Of a stretch of DNA of 64,000 nucleotides, positions 1-5,879 are shown piece by piece; positions within the stretch are counted from its first letter, which is position 1, and each line of letters starts with the position of its first letter. The notes under the pieces are model-generated. The model was not told where the DNA came from. It ran no database searches and worked only from the letters and a program-made list of their open reading frames with translations. The stretch is from a bacterium. Its GTDB lineage: Bacteria; Elusimicrobiota; Elusimicrobia; UBA1565; UBA9628. The stretch spans positions 638,808 to 702,807 of the forward strand of contig JAKAQO010000001.1 of NCBI GenBank assembly GCA_021822495.1, read 5' to 3'. A program made the position numbers and the translations under genes.

Positions 1-341
1 TTGGGCGTCCCATCGCCGATTTTCAGGCGACACAATTTAAAATTGCCGACATGGCTCTGGGAATAGAAGCTTCCCGGCTTTTAACCTATCAAGCCGCTCA
101 ATTGATGTCTGATGGTAAGCCCTGCGCCAAGGAAGCTTCGATGGCCAAGCTTTTTGCCTCTCAAAATTGCAATAAAACCTGTTTTGAAGCCCTTCAAATT
201 CATGGCGGAAACGGATATATCCGAGAATTTCCCGTGGAACGCTATTTTCGGGACGCGCGCGTGACCGAAATCTACGAGGGCACCTCGGAAGTCCAACGCC
301 TCATCATCGCCCGCGAGGTTTTAGGCGAAACGAAGGCCTAA
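1..341 (+). CDS. Acyl-CoA dehydrogenase, C-terminal fragment (5' end outside window)
   Basis: The reading frame is open from base 3, so the gene begins upstream of the window. What remains is the C-terminal helical domain of an FAD-dependent acyl-CoA dehydrogenase, which desaturates acyl-CoA thioesters and passes electrons to ETF. The end carries the family signature IYEGTSEVQRLIIAR; the Glu of YEG is the catalytic base in medium- and short-chain members. The upstream QIHGGNGY stretch is also typical. Substrate chain length cannot be told from this part. The stop codon is followed by two GC-rich palindromes and then the promoter of the next gene. Confidence 0.93.
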   Translation, partial: GRPIADFQATQFKIADMALGIEASRLLTYQAAQLMSDGKPCAKEASMAKLFASQNCNKTCFEALQIHGGNGYIREFPVERYFRDARVTEIYEGTSEVQRLIIAREVLGETKA

Positions 342-347
342 TTACCA

Positions 348-361
348 GGAATCCCGGGGAT
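348..361. repeat. Upstream palindrome ATCCCGGGGAT
   Basis: Bases 351-361 form a short dyad (ATCCC, one base, GGGAT). The ten bases GGAATCCCGG at 348-357 are nearly repeated at 376-385 (GGATTCCCGG) inside the promoter palindrome downstream. This looks like a second half-operator for the same regulator, or the base of a terminator stem for the acyl-CoA dehydrogenase transcript. No T-run follows, so the operator reading is preferred. Confidence 0.4.
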
Positions 362-362
362 A

Positions 363-391
363 TTGAAATATACCGGGATTCCCGGTATAAT
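363..391 (+). promoter_or_regulatory. Sigma-70-type promoter with operator palindrome, leaderless
   Basis: TTGAAA at 363-368 and TATAAT at 386-391 are separated by exactly 17 bases, a near-perfect housekeeping promoter. The spacer is almost filled by a palindrome at 369-389 with 10-base arms (TATACCGGGA and TCCCGGTATA) around one central T, so a repressor bound there would block RNA polymerase. A start site about 7 bases after the -10 box falls on the ATG at 398, and no Shine-Dalgarno is present. A leaderless transcript is therefore likely. Confidence 0.75.
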
Positions 392-397
392 AGGGCT

Positions 398-1360
398 ATG
401 AAAATCCATATTCCCAATAGCGCTTTTCTTGGCAATATTGATCCTTTTTTGCGGAGCTACAATCCCTCCGAACCTGAAATTCTTGAAATTACAGCCAACG
501 AAAAATGGATTTCCGTTCACCCGCTTGTTCTTTCCATGATCGCCGCGCGCGGGCTCACCCTCAACCCTCAAAATATTCGATTTGAGAAGCTTGAGGCTAA
601 ATCCCGCCATTATTTAGTGCGCATGGGGTTGTTTAAACTTTTGGGCGTTGAATCCGGCATTGACGTTGTGGAGCATGAAGAAGCGGGCCGATTTATCCCT
701 CTTTCTCTCATCAAAACATCGGAAGACTTAAGTCGGTTTATCACGGAGATGATTCCGCTTCTCCATGCAGGCCCGGAACAGGCCAAAACTCTCGGCTACA
801 TCATCAGTGAATTGGTTCGTAACGTCTTGGAACATGCCGAGGCTCAAAATGGGGCCGTTCTTTGCGCGCAGTATTATCAGAAAAGTAACTCCATTCGAAT
901 CGGCATCGCCGATACGGGAGTCGGGATCAGAAAAACCATCTCTCGCTTTCATCAGGCGCCCACCGATCTTGAAGCCATTCGCCTTGCCCTGACCCCGGGA
1001 ATCACGGGGACGACCAGCCGCGAGGGCGGGACAGAACAGAACGCCGGAGCGGGGCTTTTTTTCATTAAGTCCATTGCCGCGGTTAATCGAGACTTCTTTG
1101 TTCTTTACAGTGGATCGGGGTTCTATAAGCTTCTAAAAAAATCTTCGGCTCGCAGATTTTCTCTAAAGGCCGATCCCTTCAAAGACCGGCATTCCAAGTC
1201 CGAGGATATGCCGTATTGGCAGGGAACCCTTGTGGGAATTGATATTACTCTCGATGAGACCGCTGAATTTACCCGTCTTCTGGACGCCATTCGAGAGACT
1301 TATAGCGAAGCCATCCAAGAAAGGCTCCGGGCCTCGCGAAAAAAACCGCGGTTTATATGA
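398..1360 (+). CDS. HATPase_c (GHKL) ATP-binding regulatory protein
   Basis: A 320-residue protein with a GHKL ATPase fold in its second half. The N-box ELVRNVLEH (about 138-146, Glu138 and Asn142), the G1 box DTGVGI (172-177) and the G2 box NAGAGL (215-220) are all visible. There is no histidine phosphoacceptor domain, sensor or membrane segment, so this is not an ordinary sensor kinase. The 130-residue N-terminal region is not recognised. The stop overlaps the start of a STAS-like gene (ATGA), which suggests an anti-sigma-kinase/antagonist-like partnership such as SpoIIAB/SpoIIAA. That functional link is inference. The gene is probably repressor-controlled, given the palindromic promoter. 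Confidence 0.8.
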   Translation: MKIHIPNSAFLGNIDPFLRSYNPSEPEILEITANEKWISVHPLVLSMIAARGLTLNPQNIRFEKLEAKSRHYLVRMGLFKLLGVESGIDVVEHEEAGRFIPLSLIKTSEDLSRFITEMIPLLHAGPEQAKTLGYIISELVRNVLEHAEAQNGAVLCAQYYQKSNSIRIGIADTGVGIRKTISRFHQAPTDLEAIRLALTPGITGTTSREGGTEQNAGAGLFFIKSIAAVNRDFFVLYSGSGFYKLLKKSSARRFSLKADPFKDRHSKSEDMPYWQGTLVGIDITLDETAEFTRLLDAIRETYSEAIQERLRASRKKPRFI

Positions 1361-1647
1361 TTGAAATTCATGTTCTCGAAAAATCCGGGAAATTCGCCGA
1401 AAATAAAGACGTATCGCGGGAAATTAGAATTCGTGAAATTTGGCCCGCGCTTGAGCGCAATGAGGAAGTCGTGCTTAATTTTGAGGGCGTTGAGGCGGCG
1501 ACGCAATCATTTATTCACGCTCTCATCAGCGACATTTTACGCAAGCAGGGAGATCGGGCTCTTGAGCGCATGAGCTTTAAATCCTGCAACGAAACCGTGC
1601 GCAAAATTATAGGCATCGTCGTGACTTATATGCAGGAAGGCGCGTAG
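1357..1647 (+). CDS. STAS-like (DUF4325-type) small protein
   Basis: A 96-residue soluble protein whose start overlaps the HATPase stop by four bases (ATGA), so the two are probably translated together. The pattern of a strand (EEVVLNFEGVEAATQSF), a helix (HALISDILRKQG) and a later strand resembles the STAS-like DUF4325 family, which is often found beside HATPase proteins. The STAS fold is that of anti-sigma-factor antagonists; here the expected phospho-serine loop would be around EAATQSF. The family has no settled function that I know of. Pairing with the kinase-like neighbour suggests a switch module. Product class is moderately sure, role unknown. Confidence 0.7.
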   Translation: MIEIHVLEKSGKFAENKDVSREIRIREIWPALERNEEVVLNFEGVEAATQSFIHALISDILRKQGDRALERMSFKSCNETVRKIIGIVVTYMQEGA

Positions 1648-1648
1648 A

Positions 1649-1668
1649 AAAAGGGACTGTCCCCTTTT
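1649..1668. terminator. Hairpin after the HATPase/STAS operon
   Basis: AAAAGGG (1649-1655) and CCCTTTT (1662-1668) form a 7-base stem with a 6-base loop immediately after the stop codon, ending in a T tract. It lies between convergent genes, so it may terminate both. The GGGAC/GTCCC core is also seen in repeats at 15488-15527, 21049-21067 and 54807-54846, so this may be a copy of a dispersed element. Confidence 0.5.
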
Positions 1669-1682
1669 GGGGGCATCGCGCG

Positions 1683-1917
1683 TTATTTTTTAAGGAGGGA
1701 CACAATTCTGCGCTCAACGGAGTTGAGGCGCTCGCGGAGTTTCACTCGCGCCCGAAACAGCAACACCCGTAAATGAGTAGGGGAAATCCCCAAAATGTTA
1801 CACACGGATTCCGAACTTTCTCCCTCCGCCTCCTTAAGAAAAAAAGCTGTGCGCTGTTGGGCTGGCAAATTCTCGGTGCATTGTTCGATCATCCTCTTGA
1901 TTTCCCGCGTGAGGCTT
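1683..1917 (-). pseudogene. ECF sigma factor fragment (region 4 only)
   Basis: Only the C-terminal sigma region 4 of an extracytoplasmic-function sigma factor survives. The segment LPAQQRTAFFLKE is followed by the helix-turn-helix ESVCNILGISPTHLRVLLF. The homologous frame can be read back through SLTREIKRM to about base 1917, where it runs into the start of an unrelated gene on the other strand. An internal ATG at 1892 could yield a 69-residue peptide, but region 2, which binds core polymerase and the -10 box, is missing. I read this as a gene cut by the rearrangement that placed the metal island here. A small stand-alone HTH protein is the less likely alternative. Confidence 0.65.
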
Positions 1918-1921
1918 GGCG

Positions 1922-2089
1922 ATGAACGCGGCGCTCAAAGCCGTCTTAGGCGCGGTCATTGGGGGAGCGGCTGGGTTTATCTGGTATCGCCTCGTCGGCT
2001 GCCAGACCGGGACCTGTCCGCTTTCGTCTAATCCTTATGTTAGCGCGATGATCGGCGCCGCGATCGGCCTTATGTGGACCTTGAATTGA
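1922..2089 (+). CDS. DUF6132-like small membrane protein
   Basis: A 55-residue protein with two glycine-rich transmembrane segments (about 5-22 and 40-54) around a short loop containing GCQTGTCPLSSNP. The motif G-C-x-x-G-x-C-P followed by S-N-P is the hallmark, as I recall it, of the DUF6132 family of tiny membrane proteins. The two loop cysteines could bind a metal or exchange a disulfide. It is the first gene of the GC-rich island and points away from the merR operon. Function unknown; a role in thiol or metal homeostasis is inferred only from context and cysteines. No strong ribosome-binding site is visible. Confidence 0.65.
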   Translation: MNAALKAVLGAVIGGAAGFIWYRLVGCQTGTCPLSSNPYVSAMIGAAIGLMWTLN

Positions 2090-2104
2090 AATTGCCCTTT
2101 GCGT

Positions 2105-2143
2105 TCGATCACGGCTGGTTCCGTCCAGGCCGGCCGTGATCGA
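2105..2143. terminator. Strong hairpin between convergent genes
   Basis: TCGATCACGGC (2105-2115) pairs perfectly with GCCGTGATCGA (2133-2143) across a 17-base loop. The stem can be extended through a one-base bulge by GCG (2101-2103) and CGC (2144-2146). It sits between the converging DUF6132 gene and the merR operon. The trailing T tract on the plus strand is only three bases, so intrinsic termination is plausible but not certain. Confidence 0.5.
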
Positions 2144-2174
2144 CGCGTTTGGGTCAGGCTTGCCCGGCCACCCC

Positions 2175-2246
2175 TTAACTCTTCTTGCAACAATCGTCTG
2201 TGTAGCAATTCTCGCAACAGCTCTTGCAACAATTTTTCTCCTCCAT
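2175..2246 (-). CDS. 23-residue cysteine-rich peptide of the merR operon
   Basis: A tiny open frame whose product has seven cysteines in 23 residues: NCCKSCCENC near the N-terminus and DDCCKKS at the end. Its ATG lies five bases after the stop of the DF-family gene. The G-rich tract AGGGGGGG, overlapping that gene's last codons, is a good Shine-Dalgarno, so translation is probably coupled. Paired cysteines with lysines and acids resemble a minimal metallothionein-like thiolate chelator. Third gene of a Hg-type merR operon, so a role in buffering soft metals such as Hg(II) is a reasonable inference. No homologue is known to me. Confidence 0.6.
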   Translation of the reverse strand: MEEKNCCKSCCENCYTDDCCKKS

Positions 2247-2251
2247 CTTAA

Positions 2252-2566
2252 TCACCCCCCCTTTTTTTCCCATCCTTGCGGTCGTCCAAGGACCGCCGCG
2301 ATTTGATCGACGCTCGGCGCGCCGCCAAAGCGGCAAGCCCCGGAGCCTCCGGCGGCGGATGCTCCCGTCGTTATTTCCTTGCTTCCGACCATGATAGTCG
2401 GAGACGGGAAGCCGCGCCATTCCGCCGGCGCGCTTTCCGATCGCAGGTCGATCTCTTCCCAAACCGGGTCAAACCCCGCCCGAGACAACGCGGTCCTCAG
2501 ATTTTGCCGGGCTTGTTCGACGTTGGGACAGCCGTCAAAATAAAGCAGTTGAACCTTGACCTTCAT
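2252..2566 (-). CDS. DF-family thiol protein (thioredoxin-like)
   Basis: A 104-residue protein opening with a beta strand and the motif YFDGCPN (Cys13), characteristic of the small DF family, whose members are selenoproteins in some bacteria. Here the position is ordinary cysteine. Further features are the SPTIMVGSKEI stretch, where a cis-proline would lie, and a second cysteine (Cys78) in GSGACRFGG. The start is the ATG overlapping the merR stop (ATGA) rather than an upstream in-frame ATG inside merR. Co-transcription with a Hg-type MerR points to metal-thiol chemistry. Exact function is not established for the family, as far as I know. Confidence 0.75.
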   Translation of the reverse strand: MKVKVQLLYFDGCPNVEQARQNLRTALSRAGFDPVWEEIDLRSESAPAEWRGFPSPTIMVGSKEITTGASAAGGSGACRFGGAPSVDQIAAVLGRPQGWEKKGG

Positions 2567-2973
2567 CGTGGTTGTTCCTCCAAACACTCCAAAATCTGAC
2601 AGGTATCGATCATCGTCTTGGTTGCGCAAGTTCGAATCAAGCGCCTGAGCGCTTTTTCCATCGCGCGCAGGCTCGCCATCTTTTCTTTCACGCTGTCGAG
2701 CCGGGCCTGGGCCTGCCGCCTGACTCCCGCGCACTGCCCGCCGTGGCGTGTCTGCAGACTTAACAATCTTGCAATTTCGTTGAGAGTAAAGCCCAACCCC
2801 TGCGCATTTTTGATAAAGCGAATCTTTTTGATAGATTCATCGCCATACAACCGGTATCCCGATTCAAGACGGCTTTCCGGACGCAATAGTCCGCGCCGCT
2901 CGTAGTAATGCAGGGTCTGGATATTCACCTTGGCGAGTCTAGCCGCCCGGCCGATGGTCAACGTTTCGCTCAT
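2563..2973 (-). CDS. merR: MerR-type Hg(II)-responsive transcription regulator
   Basis: A 136-residue MerR protein with an N-terminal winged helix (TIGRAARLAKV, then LHYYERRGLL), a dimerisation helix and a C-terminal metal-binding loop. Cys81, Cys116 and Cys125 have the same spacings (35 and 9) as the Hg-binding trio Cys82/Cys117/Cys126 of Tn501 MerR, which strongly supports Hg(II) sensing. An extra Cys130 is present. The start was set at the ATG at 2973 because AGGAGGG lies seven bases upstream; the longer frame would run through the promoter. It overlaps the DF gene by four bases. Transcription is co-directional with its targets, as in Gram-positive mer operons. Confidence 0.9.
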   Translation of the reverse strand: MSETLTIGRAARLAKVNIQTLHYYERRGLLRPESRLESGYRLYGDESIKKIRFIKNAQGLGFTLNEIARLLSLQTRHGGQCAGVRRQAQARLDSVKEKMASLRAMEKALRRLIRTCATKTMIDTCQILECLEEQPR

Positions 2974-2992
2974 ATAGCGCCCTCCTATCCAT

Positions 2993-3024
2993 AGTATAAA
3001 CCCTATACCAAGGTATAGAGTCAA
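2993..3024 (-). promoter_or_regulatory. MerR-type promoter with long spacer and operator
   Basis: Read on the minus strand: TTGACT (3019-3024), 20 bases, TATACT (2993-2998). The spacer contains the dyad CTATACC-TT-GGTATAG (3003-3018). A 19-20-base spacer with a central dyad is the signature of promoters that MerR proteins twist open when the metal is bound. It drives merR itself, so the operon should be autoregulated and metal-induced. Confidence 0.85.
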
Positions 3025-3075
3025 GGGGCTTTGGGCGAATTTGGAATTTCAGCATAAGGAGGGTCGAAAAAAAAT

Positions 3076-3107
3076 CGTCATTCCCCGCGGCCGTAAGCGG
3101 GGAATCC
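3076..3107. repeat. Intergenic hairpin repeat (CGTCATTCC...GGAATCC type)
   Basis: ATTCCCCGC (3080-3088) and GCGGGGAAT (3097-3105) form a perfect 9-base stem with an 8-base loop. The flanks CGTCA and CCA recur in inverted, diverged form near 7710-7735. It lies between the divergent merR and arsR promoters and could insulate them, or be a mobile REP-like element. Confidence 0.5.
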
Positions 3108-3135
3108 AATTTCGTCTCGGCGACCCAAAGCGCCC

Positions 3136-3163
3136 TTGACTATTACACATAACTATGTAATAC
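3136..3163 (+). promoter_or_regulatory. arsR-operon promoter with operator dyad, leaderless
   Basis: TTGACT (3136-3141), 16 bases, TAATAC (3158-3163). The spacer holds TATTACA (3141-3147) and TGTAATA (3156-3162), a 7-base inverted repeat of the AT-rich kind bound by ArsR/SmtB repressors. The -10 box ends seven bases before the ATG at 3171 and no Shine-Dalgarno is seen, so a leaderless transcript is expected. Autorepression relieved by metal is the natural model. Confidence 0.75.
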
Positions 3164-3170
3164 TTGGACT

Positions 3171-3533
3171 ATGGCTCGCCCCATTGCTTCCATTTGTGTC
3201 CCCAAGCCTAAGTTGAACGCGCGTCCGCTGATCGGCCTGCGTCAGGCATCCGGCCTCGAAGGGCTTTTCAAGGTCCTCGCGAATGACACTCGCCTCCGGC
3301 TCCTTCATGCCTTGGCGCGGGAAAAAGAACTCTGCGTCCTGGATATGGCCCATCGCATCGGAATGAAGCCGCAGGCGGTTTCAAATCAACTTCAGCGCCT
3401 CGTCGGCAAGCGCATTCTGGCGTCAAGACGCGAAGGTCTCCAGATTTTCTATCGAATCGTCGATCCCTGCGTGACGGAGCTGCTCGACCGAGGCCTGTGC
3501 CTTCTTGAAGATTCGGGCGGAGGCAGACCGTGA
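3171..3533 (+). CDS. ArsR/SmtB-family metal-responsive repressor
   Basis: A 120-residue winged-helix repressor. The core ANDTRLRLLHAL and the recognition helix MKPQAVSNQLQRL are diagnostic of ArsR/SmtB. Cysteines lie at 9, 55 (in ELCVLDMA, where arsenic sensors carry CxC), 100 (VDPC) and 110. Only one cysteine occupies the classical alpha-3 site, so metal would probably be held with Cys100/Cys110 of the C-terminal helix, as in other thiol-based variants. The inducer (As, Hg, Cd, Pb) cannot be decided. It heads a four-gene operon in which every junction overlaps by four bases. Confidence 0.88.
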   Translation: MARPIASICVPKPKLNARPLIGLRQASGLEGLFKVLANDTRLRLLHALAREKELCVLDMAHRIGMKPQAVSNQLQRLVGKRILASRREGLQIFYRIVDPCVTELLDRGLCLLEDSGGGRP

Positions 3534-4693
3534 ACCGCGCGGAGTTGGATTCGGCGCTCGCGCAACTGCGCGACGCGATCAAGCACAAGAAATGCTGGGT
3601 CTGCGGCTGCCAACAGTCCTTCGCCCGGACACTCCGGGAAAGCCTTGATGAGATGCCGGAAGCGGATCGTCGAGAAATCGAGCCGCTCTTGAGCCGGTCC
3701 GAAGCGACATTTCGCCCGGTCGAGTACGACTGTCTGGGCTGCAAGGTCTGCTTTCCCGCGATAGCGACGAATGCCTTGGCGGGCGCATACCCGGCCTTCG
3801 CATCCGGCGAGGGCTGCGCTGTCGGCGCCGACGACAAGGAACGCTCCGGCTGGCCGCCTCTGCCTGGCAACTATGAGGTCCGGCGTTATCAAGCCGCTGT
3901 TGCCGTCTGCACTCTCAACTCTAAGAACATGATCCGCGAAGTGGTGGACCAAAATCATCCCGAAATTGGAATCGTCGGAACGCTCAATACCGAGAACCTC
4001 GGAATCGAACGGCTCATAAAGAACATCGTCTCCAACCCCCACATCCGCTTTCTGATCCTTTGCGGGGAGGATTCCAGGCAGAAGATCGGCCACCTCCCCG
4101 GGCAATCGCTGGCAAGCCTCTTCCAGCACGGGGTCGACAAAAACGGCCGCATCATCGGCGCGGAGGGCAGGCGGCCGGCGCTCAAGAACATCGAAGTCGG
4201 CCATGTGGATCGATTTCGCATGCAGGTCGAGCTTGTGCCGATGGTTTCATCCATGAATGCGGCGGAAATCCTGCGCGCGGCCGACTCTTGTGTCGGCAGG
4301 AATCCCGGAAGATTTCCAGATAACGGGTTTGCCGCGGCCGTCCCGACGGTCCAAGCTCACCCGCCGGAACGGTTGGTTCTTGATCCCAGCGGTTATTTTG
4401 TGATTTTCCCGGACAGATCGCGACGCCGCATCATGCTTGAGCACTACACGAACGACGGCATGCTCAGCCGCGTCATTGAGGGCCGCGATATCGGCGATAT
4501 CTATGCGACCGCGATCAGCTTGGGCCTTTTGAGCCGCCTCGACCACGCCTGCTATCTGGGCAAAGAGCTTGCCAAGGCGGAAAGCGCGCTTGCCTCCGGC
4601 TCGGAATATCGGCAGGACAAGGCTCCGGACTATCGGGGCGACGCAACCGATCCAAAATGCTCGGGAAAAGGATGTTGCGGGGAGAACGCATGA
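3530..4693 (+). CDS. MtrA-like corrinoid protein with DUF4346-like C-terminus
   Basis: A 387-residue protein, GTG start overlapping the arsR stop. Residues about 112-245 match the cobamide-binding subunit MtrA of archaeal tetrahydromethanopterin S-methyltransferase (TENLGIE, then SNPHIRFLILCG, then IGHLPGQS, then GRIIGAEG). His188 in IGHLPGQ corresponds to the histidine I recall ligating cobalt in MtrA (GHITGQ), so corrin binding looks intact. The N-terminal region has two cysteine clusters, CWVCGC (22-27) and CLGCKVC (68-74), fit for Fe-S or Zn. About 260-360 resembles DUF4346, and the tail KCSGKGCCGENA is thiol-rich. No transmembrane anchor, unlike archaeal MtrA. Methyl transfer to or from a metal(loid) is my inference from the operon. 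Confidence 0.78.
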   Translation: MNRAELDSALAQLRDAIKHKKCWVCGCQQSFARTLRESLDEMPEADRREIEPLLSRSEATFRPVEYDCLGCKVCFPAIATNALAGAYPAFASGEGCAVGADDKERSGWPPLPGNYEVRRYQAAVAVCTLNSKNMIREVVDQNHPEIGIVGTLNTENLGIERLIKNIVSNPHIRFLILCGEDSRQKIGHLPGQSLASLFQHGVDKNGRIIGAEGRRPALKNIEVGHVDRFRMQVELVPMVSSMNAAEILRAADSCVGRNPGRFPDNGFAAAVPTVQAHPPERLVLDPSGYFVIFPDRSRRRIMLEHYTNDGMLSRVIEGRDIGDIYATAISLGLLSRLDHACYLGKELAKAESALASGSEYRQDKAPDYRGDATDPKCSGKGCCGENA

Positions 4694-5115
4694 GGGCCGA
4701 AACGCCGCGCCAGAAAGGGATAATTCTGGCATTGACCGCGTTGGCCGTCGCCGGAGTCCTAATCGCCAAGGGCCATTTTGGTTCCAAAGTTCCAGTTGGC
4801 GGCGATAACTCTCCAATGGCAACCCCCGCCGTCTATCTTTTCCTCGACGAATCCGATCAAGATGGCGGCTGCCGCAGGATCTATTCTTTGTTTGAGGACG
4901 CAAGATCAACGCTGCCTCCAGGCGTCCATGCGGCTAGGGTGAACGTCAACGAGGATAACGGCCTCGTCGGCAAGTTCGGAGTCCGCGTTCTTCCAACCGT
5001 CGTTTTCGTGGACAAAACTGGAAAGGTCGTTGAAAGGATCGAGGGCGAAGGGCCGGAGGTCGAGACGCGGCTGCGCTCGGCTCTGGCCGAGGCGCCTCAA
5101 CTCCTCGCTCCATGA
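4690..5115 (+). CDS. Membrane-anchored thioredoxin-like protein with a single cysteine
   Basis: A 141-residue protein with one N-terminal transmembrane helix (about 10-27) and a thioredoxin fold outside the membrane. The active-site region reads DGGCRRI, so Cys61 is alone where CxxC is usual, and VLPTVVFVD supplies the cis-proline loop (Pro102). The start was set at 4690, which overlaps the preceding stop (ATGA) and has GGGGAG upstream; an earlier in-frame ATG at 4657 lies inside the preceding gene. A monothiol could pass a thiol-bound metal or be reduced by mixed disulfide with the CcdA-like neighbour. Partner and substrate are inferred. Confidence 0.75.
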   Translation: MRAETPRQKGIILALTALAVAGVLIAKGHFGSKVPVGGDNSPMATPAVYLFLDESDQDGGCRRIYSLFEDARSTLPPGVHAARVNVNEDNGLVGKFGVRVLPTVVFVDKTGKVVERIEGEGPEVETRLRSALAEAPQLLAP

Positions 5116-5756
5116 TTCTTCCGCTTCACGACGGCGCGACCGCGTTCGGGGCCGTCCTCGTCGGAGGCATCGTCTCGGCCTTTAATCCTTGTTGCCTGTC
5201 GATGAGCCCCGCGATGATGGCGCTGGTCGCCGATCACCATGCCCGCAAACTCCACTCAGCTTTGGTGGCGACCCTCGTAATCTGCGGTTTTGCTACTACG
5301 ATGGCGGCGTTGGGAGCCCTGAGTTCCACGCTAGGCTTGATTTTTGGGCACATGGGACACGGATTCTCTTATGCGGTTTCTGCCATCCCCATCTTGATGG
5401 CTTTACAAATGCTCGGCGTTATCGACATTCATCTTTCCGTGATACGAATGGCAGGGCTCGACGGCCATTTGGGGGCGATGACGGCGGGGGCCGCATATGC
5501 CCTTGTAGTCGCTCCCTGCGCTACGCCGATTCTTGCGTCCATACTCGCCTATTCGGCATCGAAGGGCAACATCGTCTACGGGACGAGTCTGCTTTGGGTC
5601 TATGGAGTCGGATTTTGCGGGCCTCTGTGCGCGTTCGGCGCGCTTTTTGCATCGCTGCGGCGGACGAGAATGATCGGACTAAATTTGGAAAGGTTAAACG
5701 CCTTCACTGCCGTAGTTCTCATGTTGCTTGGGCTTTCTCTGCTCTGGAAAGCCTGA
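5112..5756 (+). CDS. CcdA/DsbD-type transmembrane electron carrier
   Basis: A 214-residue, six-helix membrane protein of the CcdA family, which moves reducing equivalents from cytoplasmic thioredoxin across the inner membrane. The two redox helices are visible as FNPCCLSMSP (Cys27/Cys28) and VVAPCATPI (Cys136). The adjacent cysteine pair CC is a mild variation. The ATG overlaps the thioredoxin stop (ATGA). In this operon it would reduce the anchored single-cysteine thioredoxin and so supply electrons to the corrinoid protein's pathway or to an envelope step. Cytochrome c maturation is the alternative, but no ccm genes are nearby. Confidence 0.85.
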   Translation: MILPLHDGATAFGAVLVGGIVSAFNPCCLSMSPAMMALVADHHARKLHSALVATLVICGFATTMAALGALSSTLGLIFGHMGHGFSYAVSAIPILMALQMLGVIDIHLSVIRMAGLDGHLGAMTAGAAYALVVAPCATPILASILAYSASKGNIVYGTSLLWVYGVGFCGPLCAFGALFASLRRTRMIGLNLERLNAFTAVVLMLLGLSLLWKA

Positions 5757-5879
5757 TATCGCATAACGCGGTTCCGACCTCGGGTCCGGCCGTCGGCATG
5801 GGATAAGGCTCCGGCGACTCCCCCAAAATCGCCCCGGCGAGATGGGTACCTTATTTCTTTCCAAGCCCTTAATATCCAT
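5757..5879. other. Non-coding junction at right edge of GC-rich island
   Basis: No gene is apparent. Base composition changes visibly here, from the GC-rich metal operons to AT-richer sequence at about 5850. A frame open on the minus strand through this stretch continues from the truncated paralogue next door but has no family resemblance. It is most simply the scar where the island joined older chromosome. Confidence 0.5.

Noticed and set aside
2252-2566. Possible selenocysteine in the DF protein
   Set aside because: The redox position is encoded by an ordinary cysteine codon; there is no in-frame TGA before the final stop.
2252-2734. A 160-residue reading of the DF-family gene starting at 2734
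   Set aside because: The extra N-terminus lies wholly within merR and has no homology; the ATG at 2566 overlaps the merR stop and gives the family's normal start.
3268-4204. Long minus-strand open frames over the arsR and MtrA-like genes
   Set aside because: They are composition-driven shadows in GC-rich coding DNA; the plus-strand frames have clear domains, overlapping starts and a promoter.
3530-4693. HgcA mercury methylase
   Set aside because: The HgcA cap-helix motif N(V/I)WCA(A/G)GK and its membrane domain are absent; the corrinoid domain is of the MtrA kind.
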